Positions 49,500-61,656 of a stretch of 64,000 nucleotides of DNA are shown one piece after another. The notes under the pieces are model-generated. The model did not search any database. It was not told where the DNA came from and was given only the letters and a program-made list of their open reading frames with translations. Both the position numbers and the translations under genes were made by a program. Where the stretch lies: assembly GCA_037179385.1 (NCBI GenBank), contig CM074179.1, positions 73,831,719-73,895,718 of the forward strand. The letters are read 5' to 3'. Each line of letters begins with the position of its first letter. The first letter of the stretch is position 1. Source of the stretch: Holothuria scabra. Lineage: Eukaryota; Echinodermata; Holothuroidea; Aspidochirotida; Holothuriidae.

Positions 49500-50830
49500 A
49501 CGGGCTAGGATTCGACGCACTCGATGTGCGTATCAGCTAGACACACATGAAGTTTGCCGTCACGTCAAAATGGAGAATACGCACAGCTAGCGCGTGAATA
49601 ATAACAATTACGCACTTCTCTAAAACGTTCCCGAAAGCGTCTCACTTTTAAAATTGTTGCGTCCATATCCATACCTGTTTAGTGAGCCATCCCTTCCGAT
49701 CATGTTAAATTCTTCCTTACAAACTTACTGAAGGATCTGTGCTTTTCTGTATCCGATACTTTTTCTTCGGAAAATCGAACGGATCTGACTTTCCGGGAGA
49801 AAGCATGCCGAGTGGACACATCTAATATTGCAATGTCTCTTAATAGTAGCCTGGCCTATACAGTGCATGCTATATACTCAAGTACGTACGTGTAGCTATT
49901 TCGTATTATCATTTCCAATCCGCCGAGGCCTAACGTTAGACATGGAACTGCACAAAATGAAGCCATTGTGTATTAAGTTTGTCGGGCGACTAACGCCCGC
50001 AAAAAAAGCCGTGTTTAGTTTGTGTAGCATTTACCAGCAGTCAGCGACTGATGTCAGACTACCTTTATAGACATGTAGACAAATCCAAGCGTGCAGTCAA
50101 ATGATGGTGATTGTGAGATTAAATTCCGTCATTACTGGGTGTCATCCATCATTTATCTTCTATTTTTGTATGCCTGTAGGCTACCAAAACGACGGATACC
50201 AAAACTTTATCCCACAATTCCTTTCGAACGCCACTTGAAAACGAATATCAGGGAAAGGCCTATGGTACAGTTATAAAAAAAAAATAGGAATATAAACCCT
50301 TGTGGTGTCCACTGACGGTCATCCTATAGGCTGCGCGTTTGGATTAGTCTAAAAAGAATCAACGCGAGACCGTGTGAACTGAACACATTACAACGTGCTA
50401 TTGCCCGATAAACTTGACCACCACAAATAACGTAAAATTAACATCCAAGCTCGATGCTTTTTCTTCACGGTGTTCCAAAATCTTAGATAGGCCTACTGGA
50501 TTAAAAAGGCAAGCGTTTCAAAGATTGGGTAGCCTATTTCTCCAGTTCTTTCATAATCTTGTGTCAGAATTTAAATATATCCAAAAGATGTTGTTTTGGA
50601 ATAAGGGGTGCGCCTATAGTTCAAAGAACTTGATTGGTCTGTGCCATATTCTTCCCCTCGCTATATTACGAAAATAAACTTCCGTCCCTTAGACCAAAAA
50701 AAAAAAAAAATCGCCTTGAACTTCAAATAGGAATTTCAAAGGATTGTGGCATGGAGTTTTAGACCATGGTAAATTTTGTCAATAACATTCTACTGTAGCA
50801 TGAAAACAGCACACAACGAAGAAATCCTAT
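49500..50830 (+). repeat. Low-copy repeat Y, copy 2 (split)
   Basis: 49500-49690 and 50480-50830 match copy 1. The 790 bp between them are unique here and contain no recognised gene. Confidence 0.75.
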
Positions 50831-51505
50831 GTTCTTGGGTTTCATTTTCTCTTTTTAAGCGTAAAATATTGGTTCCGAGGCCTGGCGTTTGGAGACCTTC
50901 GCTGAGGACATTCAGTAGGCCCTACAGGCTTATGATACCCTAGTTAGTGTGCGGTATGGGTGAAGTAGACCTACTTCATTACGCTAGTCGGGCTTCCTAA
51001 AGTTTTGTACGACCTCAGTTACTAATAAATATTGTATAATACACTCGTCTGATGAACCATTACTCTCGCTTGTTAAAATGGTTTAATCCAACTAGTAAAA
51101 CGTTACACAGTGCAATTGCTACGTGCTTCGCAATTTCGCGGAATTGTTGAGTGTGCTTACCAAGTTACTGTTGCTAGCCCAGCCTTCGATTGTCCCGCTA
51201 TTTTAGTTTGGGTACAGTCATTCTCGCTCTACGGCCGTTCTAATTTAAGACAGAAATCTTAATCAATCTTGATATACGTCCTAGTCATTACAGTTTGATA
51301 ATTGTTCACAAGAGAGTCTCGAAGAAATCAGTTTACCCTGTCTGCATATATATAGTACGTATGGAGAGCCCGACAACAAGGCTCTCGTGTACTACCAGCG
51401 TCACGTGACTGACGAAAACCGGAATCTCAACATAAGTAGTCAGTTCGCATAGTTTCCAAACCAGGGAAAGATATGATAACTTTGATGCGACCAATAATAT
51501 ACTTT
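50831..51505. other. Non-coding region
   Basis: Nothing recognised. Confidence 0.4.
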
Positions 51506-51719
51506 CCCAGCTGATGCCCATGCAGTTGAAGCCCAGTTGGGCCTAGCTTCAAAAACTGAAGCCTATAGCTGGGCTTCAGCTGGTTACAGCTAACCAGTAG
51601 GACCCCACGTGCCCACGTGGGAACACTGACAAACATGGAATGATTCCCAGCAGTGGGACCCAGCAAATATCCCAGCAAGAGCTCAGTCAGGGACCAATTG
51701 CATGGGCATTTTGTCTGGG
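51506..51719. mobile_element. ~214-bp TIR MITE
   Basis: Ends CCCAGCTGATGCCCATGCAG and (reverse complement) CCCAGACAAAATGCCCATGC share CCCAG and ATGCCCATGCA with a small spacing difference. The interior has two smaller palindromes (cagctggttacagctaacc; cccacgtgcccacgtggg). Target duplication not resolved. Confidence 0.6.
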
Positions 51720-53328
51720 TCATCATACCTTTCAACCCTGTCAATTGAGTAGTCAGCCTTTTTTAAAAACAACGGCTTAAGGGTTTCTTGACTTGGATTA
51801 AATGTCTTTGCATACTGTCTGTCACTGATTGTGTAATTGGGCAAGGAAAGAAATCAAGTGTATATTTTTACCGTGACCAATTCGTCATGTTTTATTTTCA
51901 GGAGATTAGTATGTTATTTATTGTTGGTTAACGTACAGTCATAGATAAAATTATTCGCACAGTTCTGGAACTGTCGGAACGTGGGGATTTGGTCCAGATA
52001 ATTTTCTCCAGGGATTTTCAGCACGTAACTGACCTAACTTGGGCATATCGAAAATTTGAGATCATCATATCCTATTTAAACGGCGTCACAGTACCTGTGA
52101 GGGAGAATGGTGCATTTATTGCCTCGCGTTTTTGTTGTATGAATTCAAAGTATTAGGGTGGTGTTTCAGTATACTAATCCTGACTAAACTAGATAAGCGT
52201 ATGCTTAAATTGATAATAGACATGCAGTGAATACTTTTTGGATTGGGCACACCCCATTTGGGGGTTGAAAAATTATTAATTTATGGGGTCGGTACGTCTT
52301 TATGGGGCAAAGGGGGTTTACATAATTTAGAGATTTCTACTTTTAGCCACAATTTCTACACGAAAATACGTGTTTCTAACTGGAGCTTTGTGTTATACTA
52401 GTTATCAAGAGAAGAAGAACAGATTTTATTTGAATTCATGCTTTGGTGCAAACCGTGTGGTTTTCAGCATGAATAGACATGTCATTTGGAGAAAATTCCC
52501 ACAATTTGTAACGTCACAAAAATTGGAATCCTTAGAAATCATTTTTACGGAGCAAATCTTCAATAATCAGTGGCCCCTTCCTCTCCGCCTACTATCTTTA
52601 CAACTTTGAACGATTTTTAATCTTTCAGTACTGTGCATGGCTTTTTCGACGATTTTTGTTTGGAAAGAAGTGTTGCTTCTTTCTGAAAGATTTTATATGT
52701 GATAAGGAACAACGAGCCAGTACATTCAAACATCGTCCAACATCTTTTCATTTTTTTCAGTCAGTCAGGTGGGCCGTTACAGTCATAGTAAGGTATCGTA
52801 AAGTGCATGTCTAGATCTGATAAAGCATAAGAAGAATTAAGAAAATAATGCCGGGGAGGGGAAAAACTATTGAGCATATTAATTGCCTCAAACTTGAACT
52901 AAATTATAAGCAGTTACCTTTAGCAAATATTTAGTTATTAGTCTCAATTCTCTTTACTTTGTCAAGTTTTTCTCTTTTCTTTTTGTCATCATTTTGTCTA
53001 TGTTTGTATGATCACTAAACTTAATAAACTGTATTGTTTTTCTAGTGTCCATCATATGAACTTTGTTTTTAGTATTTGATAAATGGTGCCTCTGTTGATG
53101 ATTATTGTACATATGAGAAATAAATTGAACTGAATTCAATTGAAATTACTTCCACTTGTACCCGAAATGTATCTTTAAAGGTGATCGTCGTCAGTCCTGT
53201 CAGCAGTTGTTAATTACGCCGATGACCTCGTCTTTTTTTTCGGTGCTGCCTTTAACACAATGATGTCGATGTTATGTGCTGTCTGGGTATTATTGTTCCA
53301 AGAATTTATTGTGTCATAACCGCAACAC
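51720..53328. other. Non-coding region
   Basis: No gene recognised. A short stretch at 53209-53260 can be read as VNYADDLVFFFGA, resembling a LINE RT motif C, but without supporting neighbours. Confidence 0.4.
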
Positions 53329-54079
53329 TGGAGTCTGATGGCTAGAGGGAATCCAGTGTGGTTGGTAAACGTATTTTTTCTGTTGGTAGCTTCGGTTGTG
53401 AAATTTATTATTGTTTGATTGTGCTTTAATGCAATTATTGTATCTTATGTTTCTTCGTCAACTTGTATTACGTCACAGCATTGTCGTTATTATGTTTATC
53501 ATGTATATTCTAGAATTTTTCTATGCGCCTTTCTGGAGCATGAGGTATGCCCCAGGACTTAGCAATATAAATTGGTGAGTGGCATTTTTGAAATTGTTAT
53601 GAAAATTCAATATATGTGGTTGTTCGTTAATGTTATTAACGAATAAGTCACGGGAAGTGAACTTATTGGGGCCGATTTGTTGTGGCAGGTTAAGTTACCC
53701 GTACTAGGTCATGAACTTTGCTCATGGTACGAGAGCAGAGTTTACGACCTCTTAGTATTTGTTATCTAAATGCACTCAAGTGTGACTGCCTAGTGTTGCT
53801 TACTAGGTGCGACTATCCTGATCGTCGTTTCAGACTTTCGCAGATCTCCACTTAACATAGTGAAGCAAAGGCGGGCTATCGAGAGCCATAATTCGTGTTC
53901 AGGAGGCGCAACATCTGTGAACCGTTATGTACTTGCGTCATTCAAGGGACAAAAGAGAAGAAGAAGAAAAAAAAGGGAAATCACTGTTTTGACGTATTAG
54001 TTACTTTTGCATAGTGACGTGTTCGCCGTTTCGCGTCAATCCTCATCCGTGTAGAATTGAGTCTACACGAAAGTTCACA
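53329..54079 (+). repeat. BEL/Pao 5' LTR (751 bp)
   Basis: Starts TGGAGTCTGATGG and ends TTCACA. Collinear with 55515-56616 apart from a 352-bp block present only in the 3' LTR. It is followed by TGGTAATGGGGGCTCGA, a plausible primer-binding site. 'aatataaattgg' at about 53563 may be a TATA region. Confidence 0.88.
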
Positions 54080-54103
54080 TGGTAATGGGGGCTCGACGCC
54101 TTC

Positions 54104-54360
54104 TCAAGCTTCAAGCCTGAATGAACCACAATGGACAACTGGGAAGGAGATAGCACCGAACAGGTGAACTGTCATCTGAAAATGTTTAATTGGTTTTAAT
54201 TTATCACCATCTTGCCACCAAAGAAATCTAAGCATGTTGGTATCTTTGGGTGAAACCCTAACCTGATGGAACATTGCTTCTACGTCACCTACGAGACCAA
54301 TTTTCTCCTGTCTAAACCCAGTTAAGACCCCGACTAAGTTGTTGGTGAAGTCTGGTCCCT
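54104..54360 (-). pseudogene. Inverted BEL/Pao reverse transcriptase fragment
   Basis: Minus-strand frame with QGPDFTNNLVGVLTGFRQEK, then IGLVGDVEAMFHQVRVSP and LRFLWWQDGD. DVEAMFHQV is the catalytic-Asp motif A of Pao-type RT, and LRFLWW follows as in that family. It lies opposite to the integrase, so an internal inversion or reinsertion occurred. The rest of the RT is absent. Confidence 0.8.
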
Positions 54361-54361
54361 G

Positions 54362-55531
54362 GTGAACTATGATCAAAAGCACCCTGTAATCCTCCCTTCA
54401 GATCATCACGTGACCAGGCTCATCATAGAACATCATCACTCATTGGTGGGTCACGTGGGAGCTGGTATGACTTGGACTTCTCTGCGAAACCATTACTGGG
54501 TTATCCGAGGAGGAGCTACCGTGAGAAAGGTCATCGGCAAATGTCTCGCCTGTAGGAAAAGGAATGCTTTGCCAGGTAAGCAATACATGGCCGACCTTCC
54601 AGAACCCCGGGTAACAGCAGAAAAACCACCTTTCTCCTCTGTAGGTGTCGATTTATTTGGACCATTTTTAGTCAAACGAGGCCGCAGTTTAGTTAAGACG
54701 TGGAGCTGCATATTCACATGTTTGGCTATTCGAGCCGCCGTCCACATTGAATTAGTCGATTCTATGGACACCGACTCATTTATAAATGTTTTGAGAAGGT
54801 TCATTAGCAGAAGAGGTTAACCAGAGAGAATTTTTAGTGACAACGGAACTAATTTCAAAGCAGGGGACAAGGAGTTAAGAGAGGCTCTAGCGGGATTGGA
54901 TGAGAACAAAATTTGCGGTCACTTACTTAGAAAAGGCAATGAATGAATGAATGGTTTCAACCCACCTAGAGCCAGCCATATTGGTGCGGTATGGGAGCGT
55001 ATGATACGGTCAGTCAGACGTGTAATGAAAGTCCAGCTAAAAGGGCAAACAGTAACGCGCGACGTACTTGAGACGACTCTGACAGAAGTGGAGGCCATTT
55101 TGAATTCCAAGCCACTTACACAACTGAGTCTTGACCCCAAAGATAACGAACCACTGACTCCGAATCATCTTCTTTTACTGAGAGACTCACCCAATCTATC
55201 CCCCGGTCTTTTTGACAAAATTGATGGTTATGGTAGGCGTCGTTGGCGTCAGTGTCAATATTTGGTAAACCAGTTTTGGAAACGCTGGCTCCAAGAGTAC
55301 CTCTCATTGTTACAAAAACGTCAAAAATGGTACAAAAAGTGTAGAAGTTATAAGGAGAATGATGTCCTTTTGGTAGAAGAAGGTATCCCGAGGGGGAAAT
55401 GGTCTCTAGGCAGGGTAGTACAAGTGTTCCCTGACAAAAAATGCTTAGTCCGACAAGCTGATGTACGGGTTGGACATAAGTATTTCAGGCGTCCAATTTC
55501 AAAGCTCTGTTTACTGGAGTCTGATGACTAG
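54362..55531 (+). pseudogene. BEL/Pao integrase with DUF5641-type C-terminus, two stops
   Basis: One frame broken by TAA at 54818 and TGA at 54944. The first part holds the HHCC zinc finger (HHSLVGHVG ... CLACRK) and the first catalytic Asp in VGVDLFGPF. Between the stops, RIFSDNGTNF carries the second Asp. After them, NPPRASHIGAVWERMIRSVRR carries the catalytic Glu, and the Pao-specific C-terminal domain follows (NHLLLLRD, RRRWRQCQYLVNQFWKRWLQ, GKWSLGRVVQVFPD). The TGA lies in a gaatgaatgaatg slippage run. It would integrate cDNA if intact, but it is inactive here. The frame ends at 55531, just inside the 3' LTR. Confidence 0.88.
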
Positions 55532-56616
55532 AGAGAATCCAGTGTGGTTGGCAAATGTATTTTTGTGTTTGTAGCTTCAGTTGTGAATTTATTATTTTTT
55601 TTGATTGTGCTTTTGTACAATTATTGTATCTTATGTTTCTTTGTCAACCTTAATTACGTCATTGCATGGTCGTTATTATGTATATTATGTATATTCTAGA
55701 TTTTTTTCTATTCGCCTTTCTGGAGCATGAGGTGTGCCCTAGCACTAAGCAATATAAATTGGTGAGTGGCATTTTTGAAATTGTTAAGAATATTAAATGT
55801 ATGTGGTTGTTTGTTGATGTCATTCGGGAATAAGTCACTGGAAGTGAACTTATTGGGGCCGGTTTGTTGTGGCAGGTTAAGTTACCCGTACTAGGTCGTG
55901 AACTTTGCTCATGGTACGAGAGCAGAGTTTGCGATCTCGTAGTATTTTTTTATCTAAATGCAGTCAAGTGTGACTGCCTACGTGTTGCTAACTAGGTGCG
56001 GCTATCCTGATCGTCGTATCAGACCTTCGCAGATCTCCACTTAGCATAGTAAACAAAGGTGGGCTATCGAGAGCCATAATTCGTGTTCAGGAGGCGCAAC
56101 AACTGGTAAATATCCTGCTTTCTAACTTTTTTATTATTTCTTAGTTTTTTGGGTGTTTTTAGTGATTGTTTTGGCTGTACATATCTGAAATAAATAAAGA
56201 TTATCTATCCATTCTCAGGGAAATGTCGGCTTTAGTGCCGCACCCATATATACGATCTGAATTAATCTTTAGAATGGCAATCTTGCAGAATTATGCATCC
56301 ACTTTGAATGAGTATATTGGGAATTTAAATGTTTTTTTTTTTTTTGTGTGTGTTAACAGAAATAAAATATTTCGTATTTGATAGAAGTTATAATTTTTCT
56401 GAATGTTTGGTTCGAAATTTGATTTTTTTTTTTTTTTGTATTTTTGTTTTTTTGCAGTGAACCGTTATGTACTTACGTCATTCAAGGGACATAAGAGAAG
56501 AAAACAAAAAAAGGAAATCACTGTTTTGACGTATTAGTTATTTTTGCATAGTGACGTGTTCGCCGTTTCGCGTCGATCCTCATCCGTGTAGAAATGAGTC
56601 TACACGGAAGTTCACA
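55515..56616 (+). repeat. BEL/Pao 3' LTR with a 352-bp GT-AG insertion
   Basis: Without the block 56106-56457 it is 750 bp, matching the 751-bp 5' LTR. The block starts gtaaat after AACTG, ends ttttttgcag before TGAACC, and its removal gives the 5' LTR junction ATCTG|TGAACC. Confidence 0.88.
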
Positions 56617-57245
56617 GTTTGTTGTGGCAGGTTAAGTTTCCCGTAATAAGTCGTGAACTTTGCTCATGGTACGAGAGCAGAGTTTGCGACCTCTTAGTAT
56701 TTTTTATCTAAATGCAGTCAAGTGTGACTGCCTTCGTGATGCTAACTAGGTGCGGCTATCCTGATCGTCGTATCAGACCTTCGCAGATCTTCACTTAGCA
56801 TAGTGAAGCAAAGGCGGGCTATCGAGAGCCATAATTCGTGTTCAGGACTGGTAATTATCCTGCTTTCTAACTTATTTATTATTACTTAGTTTTTTGGGTG
56901 TTTTTAATGATTGTTTTGGTTGTACATGTCTGAAATAAATAAAGATTATCCATCCAATATCAGGGAAATGTCGACTTTAGTGCCGCACCCATATGTACGA
57001 TGTGAATTAATCTTTAGAATGCCAATCTTGCAGAATCATGTATACACTTTGAATGAGTATATTGAGAATTTAAATGTTTATTTTTGTATTTACAGAATTA
57101 AAATATTTCGTATTTGATAGAAGTTATAATTTTTCTGAATGTTTGGTTCGAATTTTAATATGTGTTTTGACGTATTAGTTATTTTTGCATAGTGACGTGT
57201 TCGCCGTTTCGCGTCGATCCTCATCCGTGTAGAAATGAGTCTACC
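56617..57245 (+). repeat. Third, truncated LTR copy
   Basis: Starts in mid-LTR (gtttgttgtggcagg, equivalent to 55861) and also contains the intron-like block, beginning gtaatt at 56851. It has lost the block's acceptor region and the adjacent LTR segment. It ends at gagtctac. Confidence 0.85.
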
Positions 57246-57261
57246 CCGCGGCTCCCTCTTA

Positions 57262-57810
57262 AGGTAGCGGACCACTAAGATGTTGTTTCTGACTGTGTAA
57301 CTTGCAAAATATGATCATTTTTGCATTTGGATTTTGTAGACAATGATTTGAAATACATACTGTGCAAAATTCAAGGCAATCTGACCAATTTTAGTGCCAT
57401 TTTGTATTGTATTACTCCGCTCTGTGAGTAGCTATTAGGGAGCTTTAGATTTCACAACGCGGACCTCATCTACAACGAAATGACGTCATTTGTACCTATG
57501 CCATTTCGAATGCAACGCGAAGTAACTCTACACACAGTTGTTAAATGACAAGGGGAATGCTGGTTGTGATGTCATGACGTTGCAGCTGACGTCCGCGTCG
57601 TGAAATCTAAAGCTCACTAATATGGCGGGAAACACATCCCTATCATTGAAGGCTCTCTAGCTCAAAATTTCAATGGTCATGGTATGGAAATTTGAAAGTG
57701 CCATGAAAGCCGAGATTGTGGGCTTCGATCACAGGGGTAGCATGTCCTGGTTGAAAACTTCTACTGGGAGCTAGGGGGCACAGAAGTAGCCTAATTTAGT
57801 GTGTAAAAAC
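57262..57810 (+). mobile_element. TIR element fragment (same family as 45905-46077)
   Basis: Left end TAAGGTAGCGGACCACTAAG. It is 3'-truncated after gtgtgtaa, where the other copy continues to its inverted terminus. Confidence 0.6.
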
Positions 57811-59573
57811 AGTTTCTGAAACAGCGCCATCTAAATATCCATTCTGTCATCCGCAAACTGCCCTGACTGCTTGAAAACTATAATTTGAAATAAATATACC
57901 GCATACTTAAATATTAACAAAATGGAGAGCGAACAATTTAATAGAGGGGGCATGTTATTGAGGAAAATTACAAACATTTTTAAAATCGGTAGGCTAGTCG
58001 GGGGTTATACACCTGTTCTTAGTTTGGATATGAGAGTTTTCAGCTGTTAAGATTTGATGGAGTCAAATGAGTCCCAGGTAACCTTGGACTTATATAACAA
58101 TTGTAATTATTGCCCCAATCTACTAGAACCAATGCATCTGAACTGACAGTTTAGAGCACAAGCCTGGATATATATCACAAAATTTTACTACTTACGTGAC
58201 ACGTTTCTGACACCTGATTTTTATCGCATCTCGAGACAGGGAGTTTGGTTACAGCGTCGAATCCTCTTTGCCACATCGTGCTCAAGTCCGGATAAAAAGG
58301 GAAACCTTTTAGAATCTAAAACAGCACATTTCATTATGATAACCATTATTATTGTTATAATTGTTTTTGACACTATCTTGTTTTGCCGTAGCAGCGCTGA
58401 TGTTATTTTATGGAACGTGTCGTTGCCCCAGGAGTATATTTTGTTCGAATTTGTCATGCATAACAAACGGTTAATCCGCTAGTACGAGTGTTGCCCCGAG
58501 GAATACTCGTCCACGAATCTTCCCCAATCCTCCTCGATTCATATTATGACTCAGAAATAAAAGCAATTTGTTTAGGCGACATTAATTTGAAGTGGTTAAG
58601 TCAGGTTTAAATAAAAAAAGCAGTAGTAAGCGCTTAGGATTACCATTTCCTGTGTTTCCGAATGGTTTTTTTTTTTTAATTTTTTTTTTAATTTATTTTT
58701 TTTATCAAAACTTCTTTTTGGTTTCCAGAAAGGTAAAACCTATGGACTCATGCAGACAAGACTTTTGCAAAGCACGTGTAGGATCGTGCATTTTAGTGTT
58801 GGCGTATACTATGGATCATCGACTTTCTTAAGATTGGTGCACAAGTACTACGCGACTATACATAATTGTTCACTGTCTGAAGCCAAAAACCGGCTTTATC
58901 AAAAATTGGTTTTGATGACTCAGCCAGACGAGACCATTTATAACGTGGGCAACTGTGTGCTCAGTTTCTAGGAAAATAGTATTGTTTGCAATCGAAGAAA
59001 ACACCCAGGCAAACACTTTTTATTCTGTTTGATTCGTTTAATGCATATTATGATAACAGATTTTCACTTCATAGTTTAAACTTTAGGAACAGCAACTTTT
59101 GACAAGAGAAATATTTTTGCCTCCTTTGAAATGTTTCAAACCTTCAGTGGGCATTGAGTTACATAATAGGTATCTATCGAGTTTCAAATAAGATTTAGAA
59201 CGTATGGAAGCCGAGAGAAAGCTTGCAGAAGAAAGGCAGATGCGTTAGCACTTTGGGGAGGGGGAGGTATCATTCACTCGGCAGTAATTTAAAAAAGGCC
59301 TTCTGGTGGCTTTTTACAGAGGTTTGGAAAAAAATCAATAAATAAATAAATTTGTTCCTTAAGAACGCAGCAAACTGTTGAGATGAAGTTTTCGCCTCCT
59401 AAAAAAGAGAACCTTTCTGCAACCTTGATATTAATGAATTTTGTGTCCGTGAAAATGCCTTTAAATATCCTTTTGGGAAACGTTTCACAATTAAGTTTTG
59501 ATTCGGTGATACGTTTCCTATACACGTCAACTGTAGGTCGCCCTCCAGTTAAAAAGGTAGTGCATGTCCGGTC
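57811..59573. other. Non-coding region
   Basis: No recognised gene. T-rich tract at 58664-58705. An open stretch ending at 58971 (RLVHKYYATIHNCSLSEAKN) has no identifiable family. Confidence 0.4.
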
Positions 59574-60119
59574 ATGTTTCAGAATAGTGCGGCTAAGCAG
59601 CTGTTCGGATTTCGATTGTGGTTAATAAGGAACGATAAGCTTAGTAGGAGGATAGTTTTAGTGAAATTAGTAACGAGAACTGGAAGAAGATCTACAAAGC
59701 ACCCTGCTGTAGTGTCAATGAGGCAAGGATTATCTATTTTCAGTTTAAATTCGTTCATCGCATTGTCCCCACTTATAGGCTCCTAAACTTAATGGAAGTA
59801 TTAGATCCTCCTCTATGCATGATTTGTGAAGTCCATGACGAGTCATTAGAGCACTTATTTTGGGGATTGCCCTTAAAAATTTTCGTTTATTTTAAATACT
59901 AAAAGTACGCAATTCTTCTTTTCAAAAAAAAAAAAAGACTTTTCTTTGGTTACACACATGACGTTACTCATCCATATAATTTGCTAATTTTCAACATAAA
60001 GTATTTCATTTTTGATCTCAAAAGGAGAGAGTGCAAGCCAATGATTGATAATTTCTTCTTAAAATTTAAGTCGAGAAGTGTATTTTATCAATTAGGAGAC
60101 CCACAACAAAGGGAAAGTT
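59574..60119 (+). pseudogene. LINE ORF2 C-terminal remnant
   Basis: Frames broken by stops and shifts read NWKKIYKAPCCSVNEARIIY, then FQFKFVHRIVPTYRLLNL, then PPLCMICEVHDESLEHLFWG (59681-59899). The CxxC...E..HLFW pattern is the terminal motif of L1/Tx1-like LINE ORF2 proteins. A second stretch (about 59939-60119) reads LLIFNIKYFIFDLKRREC, matching the downstream K..I region of the same protein. RT and endonuclease are missing, as usual for 5'-truncated LINEs. The 3' UTR probably runs to the A-rich end near 60345. Confidence 0.7.
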
Positions 60120-60835
60120 AGTTTCACACAACTCTACGAAATCTTTTCAATTTGTCCTGAACTTTTCGTTGATTAATCAGACCCTTCGTTTTATTAATTT
60201 TGTACATTTTTCTGTAAAATACCCGTGTTAGCAACAGTATGCAAATCTCTCTATGTAATTTTCAAGTGCTTATTTCGTCAATCATTTTGATGAAGCATGT
60301 ATATATTTAGAAAAGAAAGTTGAATTAAAAGAAGGGAAAAAAGCTTAGAACTCGTTTTATGATGAATGATATGTGGATTTTTTGGAAATGAAAGCCTAAC
60401 TTACGCATCTTCTTAATTTTCATATACCATCCTTAACCATTTATCTTGTTTATTGCTTAATACTGTAATTTGGTCCAAATTGTCTTTTTTTTGAAAGACG
60501 ACGTCCTCTGGTCACTGAAACTTTCGACAGGCATTCCCCCAACCCACTTCTGCCGAATTAGTTAAAAGAGGAATAGTTTTTGAACTCTCTTAGCTTCTCT
60601 TAAGAAGCAGTAGACAGACGAATCATTTGTTTTCATTGTTTCACTTCTTATGGTTTTCCTAGAATCAACCAATTACTGAAATCTGTTTTTTTTTTTTTTT
60701 AGTTTTTAGATCATGTTTCATTAGTTCTTGTGTAGTTAATTTAAGCTGTAGAAAATTAAATTCTTAATACTTAGTTCCAGGTGAACTGCAACATATGTGT
60801 AAACTTATATCAATCAAATTTGTTGTTCTCTTCAG
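60120..60835. other. LINE 3' tail and non-coding DNA
   Basis: Probable LINE 3' UTR to about 60345, then unique-looking DNA with a T run at 60687-60700. Confidence 0.4.
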
Positions 60836-60947
60836 CTCCATTTTCCGGGATTGTCACCGGCTGGTACAGCTGTAAATTGTGATAATATTTGGAAAACGCA
60901 AGTGCAAAGTAAGCCTACCTTAACATGCATTGTAAAAGGCTTTAAAG
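60836..60947 (+). CDS. Candidate Ig-like domain exon of a second receptor
   Basis: The 112-bp segment lies between a good acceptor (tttgttgttctcttcag) and donor gtaaca. Read in phase 0, ending in phase 1, it gives LHFPGLSPAGTAVNCDNIWK, then TQVQSKPTLTCIVKGFKG. TLTCIVKGF is the B-strand/Cys pattern of Ig C-type domains. The other two phases meet stops. No matching partner exon was found: a possible next exon after the acceptor at 61372 meets TAG within five codons. It is either part of a gene continuing beyond the window or a relic. Confidence 0.4.
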
Positions 60948-61656
60948 GTAACAGTTTCAGTCACGTGAACGATATATTTCTATCAGGAAAAGTAGGGAAG
61001 TCATGCAAGTAATGCAATTTAACACCATTTTAAACAATGCTAAGTAAAAAATGGTGAAAAAGAAAGCTATCTTTTTCTTTCAATGTAATAGTTTGTGAGC
61101 AAGAAGTGACAGTTGTTTCAAACATTTTAACTTTAGGACAAACCTACCGTACTGAAACTGTGTCCCATTACAGTTTAAGGTTGTATAGGTTGAAACTTGC
61201 ATCGTGGAATATATATTTAGAGCAGTGCGAACAGAACTAAAATATTGCTTAACGTGTTGTAGTGGCAGAATATTTACTTTTCTTGCACAAAATGATTTTG
61301 ACAGTTATGCAATCAAAGCTTGTGTTCCTACTCCATAAATGTCACACGTCAGAGCATACTTCTTTTTGTGCAGACAGTACGTGGCCTTAGGTGGTAGTGA
61401 AACTTTTTTTGCAACGTTTCGCTACAATAATTCACCAAACTTATAGTTTGCATACGCATGGAAAATAAAAAAAAGAACTTAACGAACGTGTTTTTTAAGT
61501 AGGTGGATAATAGACAAGGGTAGTTCTAGCGCTGTTGCAACAGCGAATGAAACAAATAGCAGTTGTAGTCGAATGGAATTTAACGACCCACCCACATCAG
61601 GGTTATTCAAACAAAAACACCCTGCATATATGTAATCTGTTTTATAGCGTATAGAG
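60948..61656. other. Non-coding region
   Basis: No further exon was confidently recognised. Confidence 0.4.

Larger units (their letters stand above)
53329..56616 (+). mobile_element. Deleted, rearranged BEL/Pao retrotransposon
   Basis: Two LTRs enclose only 1.4 kb: a short inverted RT fragment (54104-54360, minus strand) and an integrase frame (54362-55531). Gag, protease, RNase H and most of RT are missing. Confidence 0.88.

Noticed and set aside
53209..53275. Reading VNYADDLVFFFGA resembling a LINE RT motif C
   Set aside because: Too short, no flanking RT motifs in any frame; could be chance.
61363..61400. Possible partner exon for the Ig-like exon (DSTWP)
   Set aside because: Stop codon within five codons after the acceptor.
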